A stretch of DNA of 64,000 bases. Source: Setoptus koraiensis. Taxonomy: Eukaryota > Arthropoda. Below, one piece after another: positions 47,009 to 59,343 of the stretch (positions within the stretch are counted from its first letter, which is position 1; every line of letters begins with the position of its first letter). The notes beneath the pieces were generated by a model. That model saw nothing but the letters and a program-made list of their open reading frames with translations, was not told the DNA's origin and ran no database searches. The stretch covers positions 8,556,001 to 8,620,000 of the forward strand of contig CM106586.1 of NCBI GenBank assembly GCA_048013815.1. Direction: 5' to 3'. A program made the position numbers and the translations under genes.

Positions 47009-47303
47009 TTTGCAAACGGATGAAGAAAAAAACTCACCTCTTTTGACGTCTCTGTGGACTGACATATATTTTTACATCTTTAGTGGAGCTGGCCGGACTT
47101 TTGGCGGCCAACGAAACACCCAATTCGTCCCAGGATATTGTGTCTTTGGCAGTGCATAGAGGCGATTGTACAAGGCACACTATTATCAGTATAGTTATAG
47201 CCAATAGGTTGTGTGACACTCTTGAGATTTTCTTATTTCTTGTATTGAAAATTTTTCTATGAGCGCAAACAATGCCAACTATTTTATCAGTTGAAACTAC
47301 CAT
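42803..47303 (-). CDS. Large secreted disordered Ser/Gln/Tyr-rich protein, three exons
   Basis: Exons 47303-47038, 46809-46217 and 45522-42803 keep frame (3,579 nt, 1,192 residues). A basic N terminus precedes a hydrophobic segment (HNLLAITILIIVCLVQ) ending SPLCTA, either a signal peptide or a type II anchor. Exon 2 and the start of exon 3 are Gln-rich with polyQ. Then come a small Cys cluster (GCLDMC, ACCR), an Arg/Ser-rich segment (RRFRSSRARRDRSR), a long Asp/Ser/Gly/Tyr stretch and a helical island (HLKELLMLLEKKV). A second Q/P-rich tract and a structured-looking C-terminal part (RRARINKSIRQYNTM, YPLWYHRGLNG) follow. No family recognised. Possible matrix or cuticle-associated protein. The visible 840-residue frame in exon 3 is only part of it. 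Confidence 0.78.
46077..46134. repeat. Short tandem repeat in an intron of the disordered-protein gene
   Basis: Two and a half copies of a unit of about 22-24 bp built on AACGTTTCGAGGTTC. It lies in the 694-bp second intron (45523-46216). Confidence 0.75.
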
Positions 47304-50105
47304 CTTAACAGGCACCAATGATAGTTTCTTCGGGGAGCGACAATAACTGTTTGACTGCAACTTTTTGTGTTGTTTTGCAAACTTATTGGTATGCTTTGTA
47401 TGTTTGATTGGTTGCTGGTTTGGGGGCACTATCGGTACCCGGTTAAATACGTGTGTAAAAAATTAACTGTAATTGTGCGATTGACATTCGGACGAGCACA
47501 CATACACCGCTTGACACACAATTGATCGCTTGTTGATATGTTGATAATGCAATTGATTAATCTAATCTTGTCGTGTATCTTTGTTGTCAATCTAACTTTG
47601 TTGATAAGTGATTTTTATGTTGTTTGTATTCAAGTTTAATGACTATTTGCGAGGCTACTTTGTGTTGTGTTCACCTGTGCTGTGTGTTGTTGCAAATGAT
47701 ACAATTCGGCGAGATGTTGAATAGGCTGCCATGAGTAGCTGTTACTTCATTGATTTGGAGGCGATATGATGTGGCGACGGTGTCGTTGATGCTAACTCGC
47801 AATCAATTGATCGTTCAAGCGGCCAATATGTCACGTAAGCGTCGCTCGTCACTTGTGTTCCTTAACTGACCAATTGTGACTGTGTGTGTGTGTGTAAATC
47901 GATGATAAATAAACCTTTGAAAGCGTTGGCTGAGAGTGAAAGCTGTTTGCTTGTAACACAACAAGTGTCGATGCACTGTGGCCACTACCGCTAATCGCGC
48001 GCCGCGGTTCACCTGTCGTTGGCTGTTGGCTGTCGGTTGGCTGTTGGTTGGCTGTTAGCTGGCTGTTTGTTGGCTGTTTACTAAGCGTTAGATTAGATAC
48101 ACCGTCGTACGGTCATATGGAAGTGAGCTCGACGAAGAAGCGCACGAACAAGCACACAAGAGGGAGAAAAATTAGAGGGAGAAGGAGAAAAAGAAGGAGA
48201 AGAGGGAGAAGAAGAGCACTCGGCAATCCCCTTCCATCACCTGTTGCAGTTGAGCGTTAGTCAACAGGTGATGTCGACATGACAATCGTGTGTGTGTGTA
48301 GTGTATCTCGTCGTGTTGCCTGGGTATAGTATTCGGTGCCCCGATGACGGCGTTTATGGCGTGTTCATGATGATGCGATATCTGTGGCTGTGATACAGCG
48401 GCTTCCATGACGACACACCGATGCAAAATAATCGGCAATGGGAGGGACTTGGGCGAGTTGTCGAACTTCCATTAGGTGCGTTCGGTGGTCGGCGGCGCCG
48501 CCGTCGCCGTCTCACCAGGCAACAAGTCGAGCGGCGGCCAGTGGCCAAAAAGTGAAACTGACCGATGTCACTTTCAACTTTCTCCCGTCTCTGGCACACG
48601 ACAAACTTACGTAACGTTATGTACAAGTTATGTGTGTTGTTATGTGCATCATTTAGTGGGCATATGCGTTCGATGAATCTCATAACGGAGCAAGTTACAC
48701 ATAATTCTCTCGTCAGATTGTCTCTGCTGCGGGCCTTTGTTTGTTGGCGGGCGCTGGCAGTGGTCACTTTCCTACTTCTGCCAATGGCGCAAGCCATAAA
48801 TATTTATGACGGCATGCGGCATGAGTCGGCCGCCCTCGTCGCTGGCCAGTTCGCCGGCTGGCCAGTTTGCCCGTTCGCCAGTCGCCAGCCGCCAGTCGCC
48901 AGCCGCCAGTTTGCGGTTGAATTGATCCTCTTCAATAACTGTCCAGCGCCGCAGTATTAGAGCGGCTTATGGCAGATCAAGCAGCGGCAACAAAGTTTAC
49001 ATTGGACGCGACACAGTTTGTCGCGGATAATCGCTGGACGAAAGTTGCTCCCACTAACGGCGACGAGCAACAAAGTGAAATATGTTCGTGTCTGCAAGTT
49101 TTTTATATCTCAGTTGGCGCTCGCCGACGCTCCGCTGACGCTCTGCCGCTATTAGAAGCTCGGTCGCTAGTAGAAGCTCGGCCGCTAGTAGAAGCTCGGC
49201 CAAACTTCGCAAGCCAGGCACCGAGGCTCGAAAAGTGTTACCGTGAGCGGGCGAGAATATATTAATAATGAAGATGTTGCACAAGCTCCGCTGCTGGCGC
49301 CGCCGACTGGCGCACCTCGGCGCTTTTATTATTATTATCATTTAATTATTAATTACATACCGAGGAGATGCTAATCTCCATCTGGCCACTACTTAGCCGT
49401 TTTTGTGGCTTCAAAGAATTCGTCGCTGCTGCTGCTGCTAATGCTGCTCCGAGAAACATACAACCGAATGACACAAGATACAACAAAATCTCTCTTAAAT
49501 ACACACAAACAGACACACTTGTAGCACCTTATCGCGCCTAATCTTTGGCCGCTGTCGCACTTGTCGCATCTCGTTGCTGCCATCAAATCTCGTTGCTGCC
49601 ATCAATTGCTGCAGACTGTGCTAACTGATGTTACCTAATGTCAGCTAATGTTGCATTGGATACATGAGTCCATGAGTCAGATATAAATAAGCTGCTGCTT
49701 GTTGATCTGGCTGCAACAGGTTGATCTGCTGATGTGTGTGTGTCAATTAAGGCCCTCATACATTAATCTGTCTCACTCTCGTTATGTCCATTTAGCCGTC
49801 GTTTTCGACGCCACACAAATTCGCCGAGTTATGGCGCCAACTTGACCACACTATTTGGCATACATGCTACAATACATTGGCTACATGCGCTGTAAGTATG
49901 CGATCGCTCGAGCGGCCGTCCAGTCAATTAGAATTAGTTGCTCGAGATTGTCGAGTCGAGACGACGGCCGGCCGGCCGGCCAGCGAGAAGTCGTCATATC
50001 ATGACGATAGTGCATATTATTAATTAAATTGAGCAAAGAGTTGCAACTCACCAATAGCAGCCTAATCAGCTGCGCAACGGCCGCATCTAGCCACTCTGTC
50101 AGCCT

Positions 50106-50222
50106 GTTCTGTCCGTTGCGTCGGCCCGTTACGTCGGCCAGTTACGTCGGCCCGTTACGTCGGCCAGTTGCGGCGTCCCGTTACGTCGGCCTGTTGCGGC
50201 GGCCTGTTGCGTCGGTCGGCCG
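50106..50222. repeat. GC-rich 14-bp minisatellite
   Basis: About eight diverged copies of a unit like CCCGTTACGTCGGC, followed by GGCCGGCC. The local open frame (50029-50244) reads as Arg/Pro repeats and is not a gene. Confidence 0.85.
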
Positions 50223-52891
50223 GCCAGATGACAACTTTAGATGACTGAGCGCGCTGTAATGCATTCGGCACTCGGCATTTGGCGTTACGTAATGGAGGCG
50301 TTTATCTCCAATATTTATATTTAACGCGCTGGCGTCAACAAACCCATGCGCTGCGAGCGACAGCGCCTCCATTGAGACACACACAGATAGACAGACAACA
50401 GTTTATTGACATTACGACTGGACACGCTGGCCGAAGCCACGCAAAACTGCGGCCGGGCTAAGGTTCAAACTGGTTCACTGGTGGCCACTGCGATGACCAT
50501 GGTGCATTTATATGTTATTATTATTTGCGGCGGCGGCAGCAGCAGCCACAATTCATAATAATGATGATGATTTTTTTTCTCAATTAATTCCAATTTTCAT
50601 ATCGCATCATCGCGCATGTACACAAATGTGTACAAAATTCGCCATAGATTGTTGTTGCGTTGCGGACAAACAAGTTGTCGGTGACCGCTGTCGGTCGCCG
50701 CTGCGAAACTTTGCCAATTGATAACTCTTGACTGGATGACTCTTGACTGGACAACTTTCGAATGGCGCAGGCAATTGGCGCGGACGGTCATTAAAGAGAC
50801 ACTGCGTGATAATTATGGCCGTTTATTATATTGTGCAATTAACTGATCAAAGCTCGGTGCATCCACAACACCTGAGGCCTGTGCACATGGGCAGCCCATA
50901 GTTCAACAGGCTGACCAATTGTGAGATGGACATTGGTCAGTGAGCGGACAACGGACAGAAAGAGTTGCGCTGCAATACGATTGATCCATCATGGCTGATC
51001 ATGCCGTGTGCAGATGGGCAGTACGCCGATCCAATCGCTACTTTTCTATGCAGAGGCCAATACAGTTATACAATGGCTTGAAGATAGGAAGGTGATTGCG
51101 TCATCGGCGGGCCAAATGTTAGCACAGAGCGAGAGATTTCAATTGCCACATTCGCTCTTGTTGTCCGCTGTATGTCGGACATATCAGCGACTCTGTATGC
51201 CGGAGATACCAGACTAACTGTTGGTGACTAACGAGAAGTTTTGGACATTTTTCGTTGCGCTCACAAATTGTGAGTCACAGTTGTTTGCGAATTGGGAGTG
51301 AAACCGGCACACGAGAGTGAAATCAATCAGCAATTGCTCAATTTTGACATTGATGGCGAATGTCGACATTGGCATGTCGACGCCAATGACATCGCCGATT
51401 GCCGATATGCAGACTCGTTATCACATACCCGATATTGGGCAGAGTGTCGACAGAATACGCTCCGATGACCACAATGAATGTGGCCCAATTTTCAGTTGCA
51501 ACGTTCACATTCATTGAACATTCGTTCATTTATGTGCTGACACTATGAATAGCATTCAGGAACCGACACAAATTAATCAAATCTGAATAGCTCCAAATCC
51601 AAAAGCCTGTCACACAGACTAGTTTTGCCAAACAAACGCCGACCGGCATCTTGCAAAATCAAGCCTCATAAAAAGAGCCTGTGTGATCATGGGTGAGGCC
51701 AGACGCTACCATTTCAGTCGGCAATCAGTCAGTGCGACGAATAAGCTTCACCCAAGTCCAATCAATTGGCGCTGATATCGAAAACTGGCTCTATAAACTC
51801 ACCTGTTAGATGTTGCACTGTTGCTTGTTTGTTTGCAAATGTGCAATTCTCGTTCGTAACAGAGCGAGACTGATTAAAATTCAAGCCAACGCTGATTGCT
51901 TGTAGCCTTGACGGAGCAACACGAAAAAAGAAGCCAGCCAACAACTCGATTAGATGAAACCAATCAATACCACTCAAGATAAGTATTAATTAAGACACGC
52001 TTATTAGGGCATCTTCCTCTTTATATAGAAAACGTAGGGTGTGATGCAATGGCTGTAACGAGATTAAAATTTTGATTTAAAAATTTGCAGTTTGCTCCGG
52101 CTTGAACGAAACAAATATTTATCGATCATTTGGCATCAATAGGGTGTGATGCATGCAGAATGGGACCAGGTTTTATTTTGGGCTGTATCTCTTTCTTGAT
52201 TCGGGCAATCCTGTCCCGTGTTTTGGCCTTCTCTTGCAGATCTCTTATCGAGAGAAAGGGTTAAAATGAAATGATTTGAAAAATAAAATACAACAAGAAT
52301 ACAAATAAATGGGCCGCGTCGAGCCGATATCACGAATCGATATCGATCAACCTGTGCATTTTGGCCCAATTAGTCGTCAGATAGACTGTCTAGCAAGACT
52401 GTGTGAAGACTAGTCTCGTTAGCAGCAAGCAATAGCTTGTTGTGTAACACAATATAATTATGGAAAATATTCATTCATCATGGAGAATATTCAGCCAGGA
52501 ACTAGAATATGGATTATTATCATGTGTGTGGTGGATTGAACTCTTAATAACCTAGTTGAGATGGATATTTTATAAATTTTTTACAAAGCAAATAAAGAGT
52601 GCATGACTATAACGGGGCATATGAGCCAGGTGACAATTATACGGCGGCGGTTGGCTCACTCTCGATTGGACTCTGCTTGCTGTTTTGACAGTCACCATTT
52701 TAATATTGATTAATTGAAAGAACAAAAATATCTTGTCGAGAGCAAACGACCTAAGTAGCAGCGCATCTAAATGTAATATCTGGCGATTCTCTAAAGAATG
52801 AGAAGCACTGTTAACTGTAAACAGTGACCGGCTGACTCTATTCTGGTTTGGCGTGCATCACACCTTATTAATATTAATTAATACACTTTTT

Positions 52892-53092
52892 ATGGCAACG
52901 CAGCCAAGGCAGAGAAAGCTCCGACTAAACTTTCTCATTTCTCAAACTGCCATAATAATAAATCTAGTACTTGTATTTACAACGACGGGACATGGCTACC
53001 ATATTGACCACCAGTACCACTGGCACATGGGCGAGAATTACCGCCAGTTATGGGCCATCGGCTATTGGCTGTTGGTTGTTGGTTACGGTGGA
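52892..53092 (+). CDS. Possible small membrane or secreted ORF
   Basis: From ATG 52892: MATQPRQRKLRLNFL, then a hydrophobic run IIINLVLVFTTTGHGYH and a His/Tyr/Trp-rich end. A basic N terminus plus hydrophobic core could be a signal peptide of a first exon. There is no family match, no clear promoter and no good donor, so this may be chance. Confidence 0.2.
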
Positions 53093-54884
53093 TAGAGAAG
53101 TGGACAAGAGCTGAATGCAAAATCGTCAACCACCCAAAAAGAATTGCAAACACACACACACAAATAAAGCAATTTAGTGGTGGAAATTAGTATTCAACAT
53201 AGATGTAGCTTGTTGTTGTTGATGTTGTTATCTCACTAAAATAACCATTCATCTAACCAACGAGCTAGCTGTCTCTGTAAGCCGCTGTCATGATGGAATG
53301 CTCGGCATGAGCATTGTAGAGCAAGTACATATGGGTGATTGTGAGAAGAAGACCAACAAGACACCGATGTACGCCGACTAACCAACCAGCCAACATACGG
53401 CCATGGCTTACGAAGCAAGAATATGAAATAATGATTGTGATCACGATCATTATCATCAACTTAAAACATTAAATTTAAACTGTAAACATTTGGCTAGATG
53501 TTTGTCAACTAAACTGCTGCTACCTAAACGATTCATGTAACATGCTATAGTTTGCTGCATAAGCACCGTTATTGATTATAGAATAAGAACAAGATAGAGA
53601 ATATTTTTCACTTAATCAAATTTGAACTGTGGTGTCGCCAGACAAAGACTCCACAAATCTGGCCAGCGCCAAGCCATACGCAGAATAGGGATGCAGACAG
53701 AGGGACAGTTTAGAGAGAAAGTGAGACGTCATGCCATCGATTAGGCAACGCTCATCCTGTTCGTTGCTCTACTTTGCTGGGTTCAGTCAACCAACCAACT
53801 GTCTGTGGTTATACACCTTATAACCACATATAAGGCTTATATGCAACATATATAAGGTAGCAAAAGCTGCATAGTCGACCACCATATTGTATATAAATAT
53901 ATATATATTTATATATATATTGCACTGGTGGATCCAATACAGAACGGCCGGCCGGCCGGTCAGCATTCCCATCCGGTCATTCGTCCTGATGAGCTCACTT
54001 AACGCAACTTATCTGGTCGCAACATCGGCATATTCATGCATGGCTCATTTGATTAAGATAAAGAAGGAAGAAAAGAAGGGCGGATTAGGAAGCGACAGAA
54101 ATTGTGTTTGTTCGTTCGTTGTGTCAGTGGAGCAACATGCAACTTGCATGAGGCAAACCATTGTGAGACTATCGTTTCAACCGGCGATATTGCTGCTGAG
54201 CAAACTAATCTTGTTGTCTTTTTCTCCGATATAGTCCTGGATAAATGAATGAATTTTATCAGCATTTGTTCGCAAAGATGCACTTAGTGTGCATGTATCA
54301 CCGTCGTCATCATCATCGAACATTCGGTTAAACAAGATAAAATGATAATAGTAATAATAATTTCTATCATGTAGAGGATGTGCTGTTGACAAATCCGTCG
54401 CTTGATTTATCTGTTGAGTTGCAACAGACAAAAAGAAAGAGAAACGAAGAACAAATCATGTTGGTGTTGCTGTGCGGATAAGAGGGGCAATAAACCAAGC
54501 CGAGAGATTAGCCAAAAACATGTTCTAGCCTCACATGTACGCTGTCGGCAACCTAGCCCCCCAATCCCAGTGAACAAAACATGGAGACACAGTCAGACCA
54601 AATGGGCAGCCAGAAGGATGGACATGGATATTGTGACACACGAATGGGGCGATCAAATTGGAGCTGAATTGTCATCATTACATAGGCGATACGATGTATA
54701 ATTCGCATAAATTGAATCAGTTAGCGAAGCAGTTATCGCTCTTCCTTCTTTCTATTATTCTCGTTGGCGTAATTTTAACGCCAATCTCTCTCGATCTCTC
54801 TTATCTCTAGATGCAATCAAGTATCTTTATCTTATCGATTGTAGCCAGTTGCTGTCGGCCTGATGAAGTTGGCCTAGTAGCTAC

Positions 54885-54916
54885 TTTTAAAAGCTTGACA
54901 CACGTCAAGCCTCAGT
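54885..54916 (+). promoter_or_regulatory. TATA-Inr core promoter, probably for GTF3C4
   Basis: TTTTAAAAG at 54885-54893, with TCAGT at 54912-54916; the spacing of about 28 bases to the start A is canonical. A possible 5' UTR exon ends at a GTATGT donor at 55062, and an acceptor (TTTTATAG) at 55638 lies 5 bases before the GTF3C4 ATG. Linking the two is inference. Confidence 0.5.
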
Positions 54917-55643
54917 CAGTCCTCTCTTGAGCCGAGAGTCTTCCAAACGAGACACACATTCTAGAACCCTTTTCTTTCTTCGCCGTTATTTACCTTCTAC
55001 CACTTCCACAGTTTGGCAACTTGCCGGCTGGTGCCGGTTTATCTCTCACACACACATCAGCGTATGTAAAAAATTCTTGTAAAAATACTTCTCAGTGATG
55101 ATAATAATAAATCTTGGTCTCAAACAACTGGCTGTCTTGTTGTAGTTTTGTGAGTTAATCTCTCCTTTCTCTGTTTAGTTTGATGCAGTTACCTGTTACT
55201 CTCAGTTTCATCTAGTTTCTAGCACTGGCTGCTCACTGGATACCCAGTCACTTGATCACTTGAATCAGCAATTAAAAATAGACATAATCAATTAACAATA
55301 TTAATTGCACACTCATTAATAATATAGTGACTGAAAGTTTTTACTACACTGACAAGCTTGCATGTACATTTGTTTGCTTATGTCAGAGCGCGCCACTCCG
55401 GCCAACCGGTTATCAGTTGACACCATGTGCAACGCGTAACATATGTTCAGATAATTGTAACAAAATTGTACAAAACTTTTGTTCGTTTGATACAATTGAT
55501 TGATTAGCCTGACTGCATTTCATATTTATTACATTTATAAATCGTCATCATCATTTTATCATCAGAATTCTTTACTTTTTATTCGTTATGTCGATATTAG
55601 AGTGTCATAATGTGATAATATTTGTGCATGTTTTATAGACGAC

Positions 55644-57782
55644 ATGAGCAAATTATATTCACAGTCCGTGGCTCATTTGAACACCAAGTTCATTGAAAAA
55701 TGCCCATCGGACTGGTCACAGGCAAATATTATATCATTGGTCACTATGGACGGTATTTACATACTCAAACCCCAGCCTGAAAATCCCAGAGGACCGTTTC
55801 TCATAGAATTAATTAGGAATCCGAAGGAAAAATTTAAGCATTCACTTGGGCGTAGCATAAATGATTTTGACGAAATTCACAAATGGAAATTAGACCATAA
55901 ACAACAGCTACAGATCTCTGTTGATCAATCCCTCCTGACTAATATCGCATCACGATGTCTCGAAATGTACCCCAGACGATTCCGATGTACAAAATGGTCT
56001 CCTCTGCTAGATGTATACCCTAAACAATGTTTTCTGGCTGTCACTACCATTGATTATCAGCTACTGATTTATGCCAACAGTCAACATAATTGGACAGTTC
56101 ATACGGATCTAACCAAAGTCTACGATCAAGTCTGGTCTAGAATGCAAGAGGAACAAAACAATAGGTTAGATATTGACAATTTTGATGAGTTGCGTCAGGC
56201 GCTACACGAAGTCTCGTTTTCTAGTTTGTGCTGGAAAAGAACGAATGCGTCCAATGAAATTGGACATAATACTTATTTATTATCAGCCACATTGACCGGT
56301 GATATTGTTTTGTGGAAAGTGCTCTTTCAGTCATTGACCACATCCCTCGGTATAACGAAAATATTCAGAACTAGTCTTGCAAGAATCACCGCCATGTCCT
56401 TCTATGAAAGCTTTCTAATAGTTACAACGCAAGATGGTCGCCTCACTTTGTTTGATCTGACCAACTGTTTTGATGACGACATTGCCACTGTCGGTGACAC
56501 ATCGATATCTAATCAGCAACAGGTTCAGATTTCCACCATAGATGAATGGGCCGAACTATGGCACTCAGACGGCATTGAAATATCTGATTTTTGCATACAA
56601 AAGATCTCTGATGCATCGTTCCGAATAATAATAGCTAAATCAACCCATATCTGTTGGTCAATAGTAGAATACAGCAAAGATCTCGAAACTGGCTCAAACA
56701 CAATCTTCCTGAAGGACACCTATGCATCCATTGATGGATGCGATCCGGATGTCACCATGCATCAAATGCCCCCCATTAGTCTAAAATCAGGCACCGGCGA
56801 GAAAGTTATTTTTGCTGCTCTCGACGGGTCTATTTTTGAATTAAAATTTATACCATCTCGGCCGGATCTTGGCCCAGAATGTACAGCTGTCCGATTCGAC
56901 CGGTTGGATCTCACTAGAACCGTGCCAGGCGGATTGTGTACCTCTCCAAATGGTCATCTCATTGCGCTAATCTCAACAATCAGTATGCTTTATGAACCTC
57001 AGAAAATATTTGCCCCAACCAAAGTGATCCTATTTCCATGGGTGGGAAATTCCGAATTTTTAATGCAATGCCTAAATAATTTGCTCAGCGAAGATTGGCT
57101 CAAAGATAATAACATTACATCGCCAATGGATGTTTGTGATATGATAGATTACTTGCGCTCCATCTACCCTCTATTGACTCATGAACACTATCAAGAGATA
57201 TATTTGCTACTAAAGAATGAGTCTAGCAAGCTAACCTGCCCGAATAATTTACATCAATTCACCAAGCTCAAGATAGTGAATATTCTTCTAGAGAAGATAC
57301 TCTCACAAAACAATGCCAAGATGATTGAAACCAAAGATATGGTAGAACTCGAACTATTGTATCGTTCCATTCAGATGTACAACCATCGGTTACTATTAGA
57401 GGCTGCTTGTCCCACCACAGATAGTATCAGACTGGACGAGGGAATAAATTGTTCTAGACAATTAAAGTCTTTGGATAACATAAGGAAATGGCTGAAGGAA
57501 CACAATGAGAACTTACTAACGGAATATTCTCAACTTAGCCTGTTAGATGATAAGCAGCCCGAACCGGAAACTTGTGTAGTCTGCAACGAGATTATACCAT
57601 TCGAGGACGGAAAAAATGGCCAATGTGTCAATGGGCACTTGTTTGACAGGTGCGCTCACTCTCTTGTGATAATAGATTTAGTCACTACTGAATATCTGAA
57701 ATGTGACGATTGTCACAGATTCTACATTGTTCCACCAATATGGTCAAATCGAACTGGGTGGTTATGTTGTTACTGTCAATAA
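55644..57782 (+). CDS. GTF3C4: General transcription factor 3C subunit 4 (TFIIIC90-like)
   Basis: 712 residues, single coding exon. The N-terminal two-thirds reads as a WD-like propeller (CTKWSPLL, FLAVTTIDYQLLIY, SSLCWKR, LTGDIVLWKV, ITAMSFYESFLIVTTQDGRL), the TFIIIC delta N-terminal domain. The C terminus is the zinc-ribbon pair of the family: CVVCNEIIPF, CVNGHLFDRC, CDDCHRF and WLCCYC. TFIIIC recruits RNA polymerase III to tRNA genes, and this subunit contacts polymerase and promoter-bound partners. The start at 55644 lies just after an acceptor, suggesting a leader intron. Confidence 0.88.
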   Translation: MSKLYSQSVAHLNTKFIEKCPSDWSQANIISLVTMDGIYILKPQPENPRGPFLIELIRNPKEKFKHSLGRSINDFDEIHKWKLDHKQQLQISVDQSLLTNIASRCLEMYPRRFRCTKWSPLLDVYPKQCFLAVTTIDYQLLIYANSQHNWTVHTDLTKVYDQVWSRMQEEQNNRLDIDNFDELRQALHEVSFSSLCWKRTNASNEIGHNTYLLSATLTGDIVLWKVLFQSLTTSLGITKIFRTSLARITAMSFYESFLIVTTQDGRLTLFDLTNCFDDDIATVGDTSISNQQQVQISTIDEWAELWHSDGIEISDFCIQKISDASFRIIIAKSTHICWSIVEYSKDLETGSNTIFLKDTYASIDGCDPDVTMHQMPPISLKSGTGEKVIFAALDGSIFELKFIPSRPDLGPECTAVRFDRLDLTRTVPGGLCTSPNGHLIALISTISMLYEPQKIFAPTKVILFPWVGNSEFLMQCLNNLLSEDWLKDNNITSPMDVCDMIDYLRSIYPLLTHEHYQEIYLLLKNESSKLTCPNNLHQFTKLKIVNILLEKILSQNNAKMIETKDMVELELLYRSIQMYNHRLLLEAACPTTDSIRLDEGINCSRQLKSLDNIRKWLKEHNENLLTEYSQLSLLDDKQPEPETCVVCNEIIPFEDGKNGQCVNGHLFDRCAHSLVIIDLVTTEYLKCDDCHRFYIVPPIWSNRTGWLCCYCQ

Positions 57783-58238
57783 ACAATATATACCCAGATG
57801 AGGCTTTTATTTTTGGAGGGCGCCATGGTGTGACAAATGATGCTATTACAGGGAATAAATTTATACATTTCAGGTGACTTGTCGAATCTCACAGCGAGCT
57901 TATGCGCTCACGCAAACACACGAGTGTGCTCTATTTAGCCTGCTTTGATGCACGCAATGTGAAAGTTGTGCCAAGTCTCTAAGCTCGATACTGATTCGCA
58001 GTTGAATAGAGAACGCCTGCTATTATGTGCATCATGCACCAATACAAAAGATGTGCCTCTGCGCGACTGCGATATGCGCAACATGGACGTGCTTGTATCG
58101 TCACATTATCACATTTTTAGTTAACAATCACAACAAACGCCAGTAATAGATATCTTCTGCCACAATTCTAGCATCTCAATTGGTAATTTTGATCAAATCA
58201 AAAATCAATTAGAACAAAAACAACAACTAGGCCAAACG
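57783..58238. other. Interval between GTF3C4 and the small ORF
   Basis: No coding signal seen. It carries the GTF3C4 3' end and a presumed promoter for the small ORF at 58239. Confidence 0.45.
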
Positions 58239-58403
58239 ATGGACACAGGTGACGTTGGCTCTGTTCGCGATAGTGACACAAAGGAACCGGCCCATTTTAA
58301 GCCCGAAGAACTCAAACAGATGGCCCTAACTCTGGATATTTGGTGCAAGACGTGTGACGGCGTCCTGAGCAGCTTAGAGCGTCAACTAACAAAACTACAA
58401 TAA
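58239..58403 (+). CDS. Unidentified 54-residue helical protein
   Basis: ATG GAC ACA to TAA, 54 residues. An acidic, polar N terminus (MDTGDVGSVRDSDTKEP) is followed by a predicted amphipathic helix (FKPEELKQMALTLDIWCKTC, then LSSLERQLTKLQ) with heptad spacing of Leu/Met/Trp. The composition looks coding, and it fits neatly tail to tail with the ceramidase, 133 bp apart. It resembles small subunits of multi-protein adaptor complexes such as BLOC-1/BORC, but I cannot assign one. Below the usual ORF length cutoff. Confidence 0.5.
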   Translation: MDTGDVGSVRDSDTKEPAHFKPEELKQMALTLDIWCKTCDGVLSSLERQLTKLQ

Positions 58404-58536
58404 GCTCCCCAGGCCTATTCATATGGTCATCACGGCCCACGTTCTTGTATTATTCTTTGGTTGCTACGACAGTAACAATAATCAATGTAATAAATAATCG
58501 CCTTTCTTGTTGCCAATTAACAATATTACTCTAGTG

Positions 58537-59343
58537 CTACTCTGCTCTTTTCAGGTCCAAAACAAGCCCGGCCACTGGGTGAAATTTGAATCCATAGTCT
58601 TCTTTGAATTCTATCCAGGCTCTCAGCTTAATGAGACTGCAGACGAACAAATAACTGGCTACCGACATGTGTACGTGCCAAAGAGCATGAAATTGAAACA
58701 ACGGTCTCAATATTGATGGTAGATTTTGTCGAATATCGATCAAAGTGTCGCAATATCGCTTGTCTATTAACCAAAATCCTAATCCAATGTGTTGTAAAGT
58801 GACCACAATCCAGAATAGGTGTCTATCTGTATATTTCTTTTTCAATAAATAACCTAAATAGGTTGATGAGTAGACTAGCACTGCAAATGTTAAATGGTGA
58901 AACAATGGCATCTCCACCAGATACACGTAGAATGCCAGAAATACTATACCATAACAAACTAGAATACTCTTCAATAATAACTTGTTGACTTTAGGATCTA
59001 GAATAATATACTGTAAATAGAAAACATGTAGTGTTATAAGTATCATTGAGGTCTCATCAAACATTTGCATTGATCTACTGAGAGTCATGTGAAAGCAAAA
59101 TGATCCAACGCCAACTATTGCAAGATTCAAAAATGCAAACGTGAACGACTTCTCTAATTTTGAATTTCTCAGTAAATATAGTTGAATGAGGCCAGGTATC
59201 ACAAATACTAAGTTTGATAGGGTATTCCAAAACTCGGCTATCAATGGTGTCCAAACATAGTTCGCTTCACACCAATCTATACTGGCAGTTTGTGGCCAAA
59301 GGCCTCTAAAGTTTTGCGTTTCCCCAGTTATACTGGGCGCCAT
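58537..59343 (-). CDS. ACER3: Alkaline ceramidase, ACER3 type
   Basis: 268 residues with about seven hydrophobic segments; hydrolyses ceramide (or phytoceramide) in ER/Golgi membranes. The calcium-site signature near the N terminus, DWCEANY with AEFWNTLSN, is intact. The zinc ligands are present: His and Asp in CFHMTLSRSMQMFDE, and the two His of FHALWHV. The length equals the family norm. The ATG at 59343 begins MAPSITGETQNFRG, like human ACER3 MAPAADREGYWG. Single coding exon. Related to the fly gene brain washing. Confidence 0.95.
   Translation of the reverse strand: MAPSITGETQNFRGLWPQTASIDWCEANYVWTPLIAEFWNTLSNLVFVIPGLIQLYLLRNSKLEKSFTFAFLNLAIVGVGSFCFHMTLSRSMQMFDETSMILITLHVFYLQYIILDPKVNKLLLKSILVCYGIVFLAFYVYLVEMPLFHHLTFAVLVYSSTYLGYLLKKKYTDRHLFWIVVTLQHIGLGFWLIDKRYCDTLIDIRQNLPSILRPLFQFHALWHVHMSVASYLFVCSLIKLRAWIEFKEDYGFKFHPVAGLVLDLKRAE

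Larger units (their letters stand above)
47304..54884. other. Gene-poor stretch of about 7.6 kb
   Basis: No conserved protein is recognised on either strand. It contains GGCTGTT-type repeats near 48017-48075, CGCCAG repeats near 48865-48915, an 18-bp repeat near 49155-49200, the 50.1-kb minisatellite, GGCCGGCC runs near 49968 and 53945, and an AT palindrome near 53890-53925. It may hold regulatory DNA or non-coding RNA genes, which cannot be judged from sequence alone. Confidence 0.5.

Noticed and set aside
49054-49341. Minus-strand frame with Leu/Ala repeats (AAELLLATELL)
   Set aside because: It is a translation of the 18-bp tandem repeat near 49155-49200; no gene features.
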